Part shown: positions 6,217 through 15,011 of the stretch, one piece after another
Layout: each line of letters begins with the position of its first letter
Numbering within the stretch: the stretch's first letter is position 1
Source of the DNA: JAZMZS01 sp045580775
Lineage (GTDB): Bacteria; Bacillota; Clostridia; Oscillospirales; CAG-272
NCBI GenBank assembly: GCA_045580775.1
Contig: JAZNOK010000002.1
Span: 1-22,293, forward strand
Length of the DNA stretch: 22,293 bases
Direction: 5' to 3'
Made by a program: the position numbers and the translations under genes
The notes under the pieces: generated by a model
What the model was told of the DNA's origin: nothing
The model's database searches: none
What the model saw: the letters and a program-made list of their open reading frames with translations, nothing else

Positions 6217-9200
6217 ATGAAATCCTACTCAAAGCGGATCGTTGCACTATTGCTCATTGTGTGCATGCTGTTGCCGGCTCTTGCCTCGTGCGGTAAAAGT
6301 CCGACTGAGGCGATCGACACAAATGATGCAGCAATGACAGAAAACGAAAATGCCGTCTCCGACACGGATGAGCTCAGCCGAGAAGAGCTCGAGACGATAG
6401 TCGGCGTTCTCGATGAGAGCGTCAACGTAGAAGAGCTTGAGGACGCAGAGCTCGGAGAACTGGCAGACAGTCTGCTGGAAGCTCTCGAAGGCAGCAAGAG
6501 CGAGAACATAGCAAATGCTCTCGGTTCAGCAAACCAAAGTGAGGGCAATATCGGCACGCTCGGTTCTGCTGATGCAGGCGAGGGAAATACCGGCTCGCTC
6601 GGTTCTGCTGACGGCAGCGTAGCAAACGGCAACTATGACAGCAACGGTGCTATGACCCAGCCCTTTGACAAGGTATATCCCGAGCTTATCGAAGATGGCA
6701 GCGTTAAGTACAGCGACGAGAGCCTGCTTGTCAAGATGCTCTCCGCAAACGGCACGAAGGTCTGCTCCGCTATGTCGGAGGCGGGTGTTCTAAAGCTGGA
6801 GGTCATTGCCCCTCTAGACAGATACACCTGGTACAAGGCGAGCCTCAGTGCGGATACCGACCCGCAGAAGGCACTTGAGGCTGTCCGTGCTCTTGATGAG
6901 GTAGTCATTGCCGAGTACGACTATAAGATCCAAACTGCGGCAATGGACGAATATAAGGAAATAGACGAGTCCTTCGGTCTTGATCACAACCATCACAAAA
7001 AGGACCAATGGCACTTCCATCACTCGGGAATCCCCGACGGATATAACAAAATGAAGCACGAGGGCGGACAGTCGAGTGTGATCGTTGCAGTCATAGATAC
7101 CGGAATTGACATCGACCACGAGGACCTCGCAGGAAATATATGGAAGAACACCGCCGAGAAGCCCAATAACGGTATTGACGACGACGGCAACGGCTATATC
7201 GACGACTACTACGGTGTAAATATAGTATCCGGCAAGGGTAACGGCGATGACGACAACGGCCACGGAACTCATGTCGCAGGTATAATTGCCGCACAGAACA
7301 ACAACCTGGGTACCGTTGGTATCGCATACAAAACTACAGTCATGCCTATCAAAGCGGCATCCGCATCCGGCTATCTTCTTCAGTCGGATATAGCGAAGGC
7401 GGTCATATATGCATACGAGAACGGTGCCGAGGTAATAAACATGTCCTTTGGCGGTTCTGCCTGCTCTATTGCGGTGCAGGATGCACTTGCCGCCGCATAC
7501 ACACGCTGTGTGCTGGTTGCCTCCGCAGGTAACGATGGCAAGCCAAACGAACACCCCACGCTCAATTGTCTCCCTAACTACCCCGCGGCACTTACCTACG
7601 TGCTCGGAGTTATGGCGGTAGACGAGACGGGTACCGAGACCTACTTTACCAACTGGGACTGCGAGGAGTTCAACGGTGTTGAATATGAGCTGTACGCTCC
7701 CGGATATAACATTATGTCTACTCTGCCGGGCAACCGCTACGGCTCCCTCTCGGGTACAAGTATGGCTGCCCCCATGGTAAGTGCCATGGCGGCGATACTC
7801 CGCTCTGAGTTTGATGACAGAGATACATACCCGACAAAGTTCATCTACGGTCAGCTCGCCTCCACCTCTGAGCATTATGCGGAATGTATAGACCCCGATG
7901 CACACGGAGAGCATAATCTCCCGCAGATAGTCGATCTCCATGCGGCTCTGACAAAGCTCCCCAAGCCCGACGTCAGCATGCAGGAGTTCACTGCGTTTGA
8001 CACGGTGGGACTCGCAGATGACACCGCATCAAAAAACAACGGTGACGGTGTTATAGATGCGGGCGAGACTATCTCGCTCGGACTTATCCTCCGTAACCGC
8101 TGGGGAATGAGCGAGAATACCGTAGTTACCCTTGATGCAAAGTCAAATGCGGGTATGGACGAGCCGTACGTTACCTTCTTAAATCCCACGGTGAACTACG
8201 ATACCGTAGGTACCTATTCTACTCAGGACTGCGGAAAGGTATATACAGACGAGCTTCATACCGGCTGGGAGGATCCCTTTATCATCAAGATCGCTGAGGA
8301 TTGCCCCAACGACTATATTATAAAGGTCAATGTCACTTTGCACTACGAGAACGGCATTGATGACAGCGACACGACAGTATATACGAATACTGCGAGCTTC
8401 ACCATCAAGGTACGCAGCGGCATCGTCCTCCCCTCGATCATTGATGAGGATATGACCCTCACTCCCGACAACCTCTATATTATTCCTAACTCCACCGTCA
8501 TAGAGTCAGGCGTTACCGTACGTGTGCTCCCGGGCACCAACATCCAGTTCTGGTCAAACGACCCGACAGATCCCTATGCAAACGGCTACATTGCATACCT
8601 CTCGGTCAGGGGTAAATTCCTCGTAGAGGGAACAAAAGAAGCCCCCGTCAGGATATATCCGAGCGAGCTGAAGCAAAGCTATAACGTAGCAATGGGAGAG
8701 ACAGGCGGTAAAGGTTATATCTCTCTCGTATATGCTGACGTAACGAATCTTGGCTATGATACTATTTCGGGTCGCTATTTTGTTGATAACTCTATCAGCT
8801 ATGCGGATCACTGTACCTTCCGGACAAACAGCGGATATTCTTTATCCTATCGTTACCTTTCTTCAGGTCTGATTAAAACAGACAGTACGACCAGTCCGCG
8901 TATTGCGAACTTTGATCTGGTCGAGAATTCGGTGTTCTACAAAATAGGTCTGCCTAATAACGGATACTATACGATCCATGCTGACGCAAGACGCTGTATT
9001 TTTGCCGATTGTGCAATACGGTATTCTACCGACCTTTCATACTTTGCATCGCAAAACTGCGTATTTCTCGGCAACACATACTATGATCCTTCTTCCTCTG
9101 CCAGCAATAAATACGGGTATTCGTCACTGTCACTACATAAGCTGACTCGAAATACCGCAAGTACTGTAACGGTATATTACCGAGAAGCAACGGGAACTAC

Positions 9201-12200
9201 CTATGTGCGTACACAGTATAAGATAGATCCTCTGATAGTACAAGCTCTCGGGGGCAGTTACCTTGTGATAAACGATTCGGATGAAGCGGCCTTTCTGAAA
9301 AGCAAATCGAACGCCTCTCCTGCCTCATGCGGCGTTGGCGTCAAATATGACCAGAATACAGGCAGCTTTGTTTGGTGTGACGGTACTCCGGTCGATCCCG
9401 TTTATGATAAAAACAATGTTCTTACTGCAGCTAATTTCTCAACATACATAAGCCTCGAAATGTTCTACGGTGGGGTGTATTTTAGTACGGATGTTCACTC
9501 ATATTACCTCTATGAGTTTGCCGGCAACGTATTGCCGACCGACATAACCTTTACAAATTACGAAGTAAGCATCGATACGGGAGTCGAATATCAGCTCAAC
9601 CCGATAAACGCACCCGTGCAGCTCGGTCTTGACGACTTTATCTACGAGAGCCGTGACGAGAGCGTAGTAAAGGTAAGCGACACGGGTCTCGTTACTCCCG
9701 TAGCTACAGGTACGGCTGACGTCTATGTGTACTCTGAGGACAGAGCGGTATGTAACTACGTCACCTTCAATGTTGTTGACTATGTTGCTCTCGAGGACTA
9801 TACCCTGTCACTTGAAAGCACCGAGCTGCAGGTCGGAGATACTATGCAGGTCGGTGTGAGCTTCGCTCCCGCCGACACTACAAGAACAAACGTAACCTTC
9901 TCTTCTTCGGATGAGAGCGTGCTAACAGTAAACAGCGTGGGCGAAATATCGGCAATAACTCCCGGCACCGCCAGACTTACTGCTGTTTGCGAGGGAATTA
10001 CACGTTCAGTCGAGATCACCGTTCTCCCCAAAAATATAACTGCATATATCGCAACTTCAAAAAACAAGGACGTATCAAACGAGCTTAGCTTCTCTGATTA
10101 TCCTGACGTTACCTTTGAGTCATCTGATGAAAGCATAGCGACTGTTGCGGATGGTGTGATCACCGCGGTATCCCATGGAGATGCTATTATATCCGCAAAG
10201 ACTGCAGATAATGTAATAATGACGGTCAACGTCACAGTCTACAGAAAAACGTACACTTTTGCGGCGGATTGCATAGCGAAAAATGTCCTGCTTTCCGACG
10301 GCTCAATAGACCTGCCCGAGGTCAAGACAAGTGATAGCACTGACGTACTTCTGCATTGGACATCCTCGGATACAAGTGTAGCGGATATTGAGGACGGCAA
10401 GGTCGTACTGAAAAAGACCGGTACTACCGCTCTTGTGGTAAAGGACCTCTATTCGGAAGAGAGCACCTACGTTACCCTGTTCGTTTCGGATGATATATTC
10501 CCGAGGATCAAACAGGTGTACATATACGATCATGTGGACAGCTCGCCAAAGTATTATCTGACCGAGGACAACAAGGTCTATAGATTTTACGAATTTGAGG
10601 ACGAGCCTGAGCTTCTCTGGGAGAACGTAGCTGACTTTGATGTTGATGAGATGAACCCCGAGTATTATCTTGTTGCTTTAGAAGATAATACCGTAATCTG
10701 TAAGGATCCAAACCGTGGAGAAAACACAATCACCTACAATAGCAGCGTATTCTCTCTGACGGAACCAAACCGTATCAAATTTGCAGAGTGCTGCAACGGT
10801 CAGTTCTATATTGTGACAGAGGGAAATGATATATACGCTTGGGGCAACAACGACTCAAACCAGCTCGGCATAGAAGGAGGATCCTATTATTACGATCCGC
10901 AGCTTGTTTACGCTTATTACTGGCCGGGTTCTACGAATACGCATTGGTTTAACTCAAGTGCAGTATCAATCGAAAATATCATAAGTGTCAAGAATATGAC
11001 AGCTATACTTGTTTTGGATTCAGAACCCAAACTTTTTGTGCTCGGCGGAGAATATGCAATGAATGCAACTCCTGTGCTTGTCGGCAGAGATGTTGTATTG
11101 GCGAACTCAGCTGCAGATCCGGACTCCATGGATTTCGACACTATTGTATACTTCATGAACGAAACCTGGTACTATATTACTACATTCGATCTCTCACCTG
11201 TAACTCTTGGTATGGATGCTTATCCTTCAAGCAAAGCGATTGCCGTCAGTACGAGTCACTACTACGAATACTACAATTCAGGCAAAGAGCTGCGAATAAA
11301 TTACACATGCATACCTTTTTCAAGTGAAGTAACAGCAGGCTGCGTAGATAATAACGGCGATACGTATCTGACAACCGCCGACGGACTTCTGTACTATTAC
11401 ACCAAAGGCAAAATGCAAAGTGTTATGACTATTCCTACCGTTTTTGATGAACAGCCGCCCGCCGTTGTGGAAACTAACCTCGATGATGACGGCATGCTGC
11501 ACGGAAACGTACTTACTGTCCGCTTTGACAGACCGTTGCTTTCCGGCAATTCAAATATGCTCGGCGGAGTTTCGAGTTATTCCAACCTGTCACACTCTCT
11601 GGTCATAGTGGGGGATACGTGCTATATAACACTTTCTACATTGAGAGAGGACTATAAGTACAAAGCCCAGTTGAATTTGTATGCAGTTGCCTCCGATCTC
11701 TTCGATAGCTTTGATCTCGGACTGGAGTTCCAATACAGAAAAGCTGTACCGACCGCACAGCAGCCCGAGGACAAGGTCGTGCATGAATCGGTTCTCGACA
11801 GCTCGATCGCACGCATACCTACTTCGGCAAGCTTCACCGCTAAGATAAATGCCGTTTGGGAAGAGCATCAGTACAACAGCTCTTTCTACAACAATGCTAT
11901 CCTCAACCGCATTTCCACCGATACCTCGTCCTCTCATTGGCTGAAAGCGATAGCTCCCTCGACCTCAAGTTATCAGATTCCTCTCGGTCATAACTGGTGG
12001 GGAACGACAAATGAAACTGCGATAGGGATGCAGATGGTGGATTACTCCGACTTTATCTCATACTCGAGACTGATGTACGAGCCTTATCTCACCGAAGCCC
12101 CCGAGGACACCTTCCCCTTCGTTACCTCGGTCAAGATCTTTGACAAGCATAAGGAGGAGGTCAGCGTGGTAGGCAACGAGCAGATCACCGTGCGTATTAG

Positions 12201-13254
12201 CTTCAACCGTGATATGGATACCTCGATACCGCTTCAGGTTCGCTTCGGCTCGGCATACCCCTACGGCGACTATGAGCTCGAGGGCAAGTACGTCGATGCA
12301 CGCACGTGGGAAGGCAAGTACAAGCTCACCACTCTCATTGAGGGCGGTATTCAGTACTTCACGATAGAGAACGGCTGCTCCGCTACAGATGATCTTGTGC
12401 TTATGCGTGACCGTGCGAGATTTGCATTCGAGATAGATACCACCGAGGCTCAGGCACTCATCATGCAGGGTGAGGCGACCGAGACGGGTATCAAGCTCTC
12501 CTGGACTCAGGATGACTTTGATACTCTGATGGGCTACAACGTCTACCGTTCCACCTCGGAGGACGGTCTCTACACGAGGGTCAACACCACGGTAATTCCC
12601 GCGGACACGATGGAGTTCTTTGACAATACCGTAGAGCCGGGTGTGCTCTACTTCTACAACTTCACCGTGGTTCAGACGGACCTCTCCGAGTCTACCCCCT
12701 CGGGTAAGATCTCTATCAGAAGCATGGATACGATGGCACCTGATATCTATCACAGTCCCGTTTATAATGCTACAACAGGCTCCAACCTCATTATTTCCGC
12801 TACGGTAACCGACAATCTGAGCATAACGCATGCTCACGTGTACTACCGTACCAAAGGGGCTGAAGAATGGCGTATTGCCGTTATGAACAAGCTCAACGAC
12901 AAATATTCCGCTATCATTATATCCGATCACATCACGGTCGAGGGTATTGAATACTACATTGAGGCGTTTGACGGAGTCAACTACACCTACAAGGGTAGTG
13001 CCGATGTGCCCTATACCGTGACGGTTCAGGAGGTCGTTTCGGGGGATGCTCTGGGTGACGTAAACGGCGACGGAGCTATCACCAACCTCGACGCACTCAT
13101 GCTGCTCAAGGCGATAAACGACCAGCTCAACCTCACCGCCGAGGAGTTTGCACGTGCCGATCTTGACGGAAACGGCAGCCTTGCCGCAAAAGAGGCTCTG
13201 CGTATTCTTCAGTACGTGAGCGGTGCGGTAGGCTCGGTCGATATGCACACCTGA
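6217..13254 (+). CDS. Lipoprotein subtilase (S8) with beta-helix, Ig-like, RCC1-like and dockerin modules
   Basis: This is a 2345-residue secreted serine protease. A lipoprotein signal ends in LASC with C25 as the lipid-bearing cysteine, followed by an acidic Gly/Ser linker and an I9-like propeptide (about 148-250). The S8 domain (266-530) has D294 (AVIDTGID), H349 (GHGTHVAG), oxyanion N439 (ASAGND) and S515 (SGTSMAAP), so it should be active. Downstream lie a CARDB-like domain (583-740), a beta-helix-like region (741-1104), about four Big_2-type Ig-like domains (1108-1425), an RCC1-like region (1428-1741, AWGNNDSNQLG), a GHNWWG segment (1924-1929), SbsA-type and FN3-type domains, and a dockerin (2280-2336) with D2281/N2283/D2285/D2292 and D2315/D2317/N2319/E2326. 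The start at 6217 has GGGAG nine bases upstream. The cohesin gene follows directly. Internal domain borders are approximate. Confidence 0.92.
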   Translation: MKSYSKRIVALLLIVCMLLPALASCGKSPTEAIDTNDAAMTENENAVSDTDELSREELETIVGVLDESVNVEELEDAELGELADSLLEALEGSKSENIANALGSANQSEGNIGTLGSADAGEGNTGSLGSADGSVANGNYDSNGAMTQPFDKVYPELIEDGSVKYSDESLLVKMLSANGTKVCSAMSEAGVLKLEVIAPLDRYTWYKASLSADTDPQKALEAVRALDEVVIAEYDYKIQTAAMDEYKEIDESFGLDHNHHKKDQWHFHHSGIPDGYNKMKHEGGQSSVIVAVIDTGIDIDHEDLAGNIWKNTAEKPNNGIDDDGNGYIDDYYGVNIVSGKGNGDDDNGHGTHVAGIIAAQNNNLGTVGIAYKTTVMPIKAASASGYLLQSDIAKAVIYAYENGAEVINMSFGGSACSIAVQDALAAAYTRCVLVASAGNDGKPNEHPTLNCLPNYPAALTYVLGVMAVDETGTETYFTNWDCEEFNGVEYELYAPGYNIMSTLPGNRYGSLSGTSMAAPMVSAMAAILRSEFDDRDTYPTKFIYGQLASTSEHYAECIDPDAHGEHNLPQIVDLHAALTKLPKPDVSMQEFTAFDTVGLADDTASKNNGDGVIDAGETISLGLILRNRWGMSENTVVTLDAKSNAGMDEPYVTFLNPTVNYDTVGTYSTQDCGKVYTDELHTGWEDPFIIKIAEDCPNDYIIKVNVTLHYENGIDDSDTTVYTNTASFTIKVRSGIVLPSIIDEDMTLTPDNLYIIPNSTVIESGVTVRVLPGTNIQFWSNDPTDPYANGYIAYLSVRGKFLVEGTKEAPVRIYPSELKQSYNVAMGETGGKGYISLVYADVTNLGYDTISGRYFVDNSISYADHCTFRTNSGYSLSYRYLSSGLIKTDSTTSPRIANFDLVENSVFYKIGLPNNGYYTIHADARRCIFADCAIRYSTDLSYFASQNCVFLGNTYYDPSSSASNKYGYSSLSLHKLTRNTASTVTVYYREATGTTYVRTQYKIDPLIVQALGGSYLVINDSDEAAFLKSKSNASPASCGVGVKYDQNTGSFVWCDGTPVDPVYDKNNVLTAANFSTYISLEMFYGGVYFSTDVHSYYLYEFAGNVLPTDITFTNYEVSIDTGVEYQLNPINAPVQLGLDDFIYESRDESVVKVSDTGLVTPVATGTADVYVYSEDRAVCNYVTFNVVDYVALEDYTLSLESTELQVGDTMQVGVSFAPADTTRTNVTFSSSDESVLTVNSVGEISAITPGTARLTAVCEGITRSVEITVLPKNITAYIATSKNKDVSNELSFSDYPDVTFESSDESIATVADGVITAVSHGDAIISAKTADNVIMTVNVTVYRKTYTFAADCIAKNVLLSDGSIDLPEVKTSDSTDVLLHWTSSDTSVADIEDGKVVLKKTGTTALVVKDLYSEESTYVTLFVSDDIFPRIKQVYIYDHVDSSPKYYLTEDNKVYRFYEFEDEPELLWENVADFDVDEMNPEYYLVALEDNTVICKDPNRGENTITYNSSVFSLTEPNRIKFAECCNGQFYIVTEGNDIYAWGNNDSNQLGIEGGSYYYDPQLVYAYYWPGSTNTHWFNSSAVSIENIISVKNMTAILVLDSEPKLFVLGGEYAMNATPVLVGRDVVLANSAADPDSMDFDTIVYFMNETWYYITTFDLSPVTLGMDAYPSSKAIAVSTSHYYEYYNSGKELRINYTCIPFSSEVTAGCVDNNGDTYLTTADGLLYYYTKGKMQSVMTIPTVFDEQPPAVVETNLDDDGMLHGNVLTVRFDRPLLSGNSNMLGGVSSYSNLSHSLVIVGDTCYITLSTLREDYKYKAQLNLYAVASDLFDSFDLGLEFQYRKAVPTAQQPEDKVVHESVLDSSIARIPTSASFTAKINAVWEEHQYNSSFYNNAILNRISTDTSSSHWLKAIAPSTSSYQIPLGHNWWGTTNETAIGMQMVDYSDFISYSRLMYEPYLTEAPEDTFPFVTSVKIFDKHKEEVSVVGNEQITVRISFNRDMDTSIPLQVRFGSAYPYGDYELEGKYVDARTWEGKYKLTTLIEGGIQYFTIENGCSATDDLVLMRDRARFAFEIDTTEAQALIMQGEATETGIKLSWTQDDFDTLMGYNVYRSTSEDGLYTRVNTTVIPADTMEFFDNTVEPGVLYFYNFTVVQTDLSESTPSGKISIRSMDTMAPDIYHSPVYNATTGSNLIISATVTDNLSITHAHVYYRTKGAEEWRIAVMNKLNDKYSAIIISDHITVEGIEYYIEAFDGVNYTYKGSADVPYTVTVQEVVSGDALGDVNGDGAITNLDALMLLKAINDQLNLTAEEFARADLDGNGSLAAKEALRILQYVSGAVGSVDMHT
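6513..6620 (+). repeat. Repeated LGSA linker in the subtilase N-terminus
   Basis: Three copies of a roughly 14-residue unit starting LGSA (LGSAN or LGSAD, followed by a GN-G spacing) follow one another after the acidic stretch near the lipid anchor. At DNA level the units share GCTCGGTTC and TGCTGA. It is probably a flexible spacer lifting the protease away from the membrane. Confidence 0.6.
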
Positions 13255-13265
13255 CACAGATACTG

Positions 13266-13292
13266 TGCCTCGGGGGTATTTCCCCCGAGGCA
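13266..13292 (+). other. Strong GC hairpin between the subtilase and scaffoldin genes
   Basis: TGCCTCGGGGG and CCCCCGAGGCA form a perfect 11-bp stem around a 5-base loop, starting 11 bases after the subtilase stop. No T-run follows; AAGGAG of the next gene comes two bases later. It therefore looks like an mRNA processing, stability or attenuation element that lets the two genes be expressed at different levels from one transcript. Confidence 0.65.
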
Positions 13293-13306
13293 GCAAGGAG
13301 AATGAA

Positions 13307-14929
13307 ATGAAAAAAAGAATAATTGCTCTGGCAGTATCGGTGCTGATGCTTTTCTCAGTCATGCCGACAGGCATCCTCGCTGAAGGTACTGCACAGGTCG
13401 CCGCCGAGAACTACACGACCTCGCAGGGCGGGTATGCTTATGTTTATCTGCGGGCGAACAACTTTGTTGACGTTGCGGTGCTCGATATCGAGGTGTTTTA
13501 CGACAGCTCGGTCATGAGCGTGAATTACACGTCAAACGGCTCAATGTTCAGCGGTGCATCCGTCAGTACAAACACCTCGGAGGCGGGCGTTATCAAGATC
13601 AGTGCAATGTCCGTAAACGGCTTCAATTCGACCGGCAGCACTTACTCTGACAGAATGATGACACTTTGCTTCAAGGTAAATGCAACCTGCCCCGCAGGAG
13701 ATTACCCTATAAGAGTGAGTCTCGGTCATGCGTATGATTCGAGCTTCACCCCTGCCGAGATCTCGGGAGTGAACGGCACTGTCACAGTTAAAGAAGCGGC
13801 GGCAAAACCGTTCACTGTCAATATCTCAAAAAACATGACATCAGCATCTCTCGGTGCAATGCCCACCCTCACGGTGTATCCCTCAAATTCATACACCTTT
13901 GCAAGTGCGGACTTCCATATAGAATATGACAGAGAGCTTCTTCGCATAAGCTCGATCGTTCTGGACTCGAGCCTGCAAAAAGAGGGCATGGTCCATTCTG
14001 TCAATTCATCAAACCCCGGCATTGCAATCATATCCTTTGCCTCTACAAACGGAGTAAGACCCTCCAATCTTTTCAAGGTCATTTTCGAGGTGATAGCAGA
14101 CACCGACGCCAAAGCCACAGTCAAAGTCAGTGCAAGTGATGTTTACACAGATGAGCTGGCAACTTATGCTCCCTATACTGCATCGACATCCCTGACCCTG
14201 ACAAAAAAAGAGGTCCTGCCCGACTACCCTGATATGACGCTGACCGCGGACAGACTCGTTGTCGGCGAGCAGTCTGCACTCACCCTGACTCTCGAGGGCA
14301 CAGCTCAAGTTGCCGCCGGCGATTTTGTAATAAACTACGATGCGGATGCTTTTGCTGTCAATTCTGTGAAAGCAGCAGCCGAGGCTCTCAGCCGCGGGGC
14401 ACTCATCATAGTCAACAACAGCTTCACCGACGGACAGATCCGCTTCTCGTATGTCAATCAGGCGGGGAGCTTTGACTCGGACACGGTGCTGCTCGATATC
14501 TCACTCACACCGATCACAAGTCCGAGCGAGCATTGTGCAATTTCCGTCTCGGGAAGTGACGTGTGCGATGTCAGCTACAACGATGCTGAGCTTGATTACA
14601 TCGGCATCTGTGAATGTATCTTTGACTCATCTTCCTGCGTTGATCCTACTGCAACCACGCAAGGGGAGCATGTATATACCTGCCACTCATGCGGCGAGCA
14701 ATTCTCTCTGTGCATAGGAATGATAGGAGACATTGACGCGGACGGCAGCTTCACCAACTCAGACCTTTGCGTAATGATACGCTATCTGTCGGGATGGAAT
14801 GTCGATCGGCAGCTTGCAGGTGAAGGATGGTACTATCCTGCCGTTTTCCTCGATACAAACCGTGACCAAAAGACAAATAACCGTGATGCATTCTATATCA
14901 TAAGAAAGCTGGCTGACCTGACCGAATAA
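13307..14929 (+). CDS. Secreted scaffoldin-like protein: three cohesin-like domains plus C-terminal dockerin
   Basis: The 540-residue product starts with a Sec signal peptide (KKR, hydrophobic 5-23, likely cut after LAEG or nearby). Three cohesin-like beta-sandwiches follow, at about 28-162, 168-300 and 308-432. Each has a strand pattern like DIEVFYDSSVMSV, a central turn region, and a closing strand such as LCFKVNATCPAGDYPI. A cysteine-bearing linker (C434, C436, C444, C459, C462, C469, including YTCHSCGEQF) leads to a dockerin-like domain (472-535) with D475/D477/D479/D486 and D516/N518/D520/D527. The start at 13307 has AAGGAG six bases upstream. It lies 52 bases after the dockerin-bearing subtilase, which suggests they bind one another or shared partners. 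No LPXTG or SLH anchor is present. The cohesins are divergent, so type and partner are inferred. Confidence 0.88.
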   Translation: MKKRIIALAVSVLMLFSVMPTGILAEGTAQVAAENYTTSQGGYAYVYLRANNFVDVAVLDIEVFYDSSVMSVNYTSNGSMFSGASVSTNTSEAGVIKISAMSVNGFNSTGSTYSDRMMTLCFKVNATCPAGDYPIRVSLGHAYDSSFTPAEISGVNGTVTVKEAAAKPFTVNISKNMTSASLGAMPTLTVYPSNSYTFASADFHIEYDRELLRISSIVLDSSLQKEGMVHSVNSSNPGIAIISFASTNGVRPSNLFKVIFEVIADTDAKATVKVSASDVYTDELATYAPYTASTSLTLTKKEVLPDYPDMTLTADRLVVGEQSALTLTLEGTAQVAAGDFVINYDADAFAVNSVKAAAEALSRGALIIVNNSFTDGQIRFSYVNQAGSFDSDTVLLDISLTPITSPSEHCAISVSGSDVCDVSYNDAELDYIGICECIFDSSSCVDPTATTQGEHVYTCHSCGEQFSLCIGMIGDIDADGSFTNSDLCVMIRYLSGWNVDRQLAGEGWYYPAVFLDTNRDQKTNNRDAFYIIRKLADLTE

Positions 14930-14959
14930 ACACACCGGCTCTATGAAAACAGTATAAGC

Positions 14960-15009
14960 AAAAGGCAGTCTCAAATGCGAGATCATCATCGCATGTGAGA
15001 CTGCCTTTT
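14960..15009 (+). terminator. Bidirectional terminator between scaffoldin and GH43 genes
   Basis: AAAAGGCAGTCTCA (14960-14973) pairs perfectly with TGAGACTGCCTTTT (14996-15009), with an inner ATGCGA/TCGCAT stem. The A- and T-runs let it stop both the scaffoldin transcript and the convergent GH43 transcript. Confidence 0.9.
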
Positions 15010-15011
15010 CA

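Noticed and set aside
6814..7941. 375-codon minus-strand open frame opposite the protease domain
   Set aside because: It is antisense to the S8 catalytic domain. The translation is repetitive in Val, Ile and Cys and has no start signal.
12058..13374. 438-codon minus-strand open frame opposite the subtilase C-terminus
   Set aside because: It lies over the FN3-like and dockerin coding region and runs into the scaffoldin start. Its length follows from the GC-rich codon pattern of the true gene.
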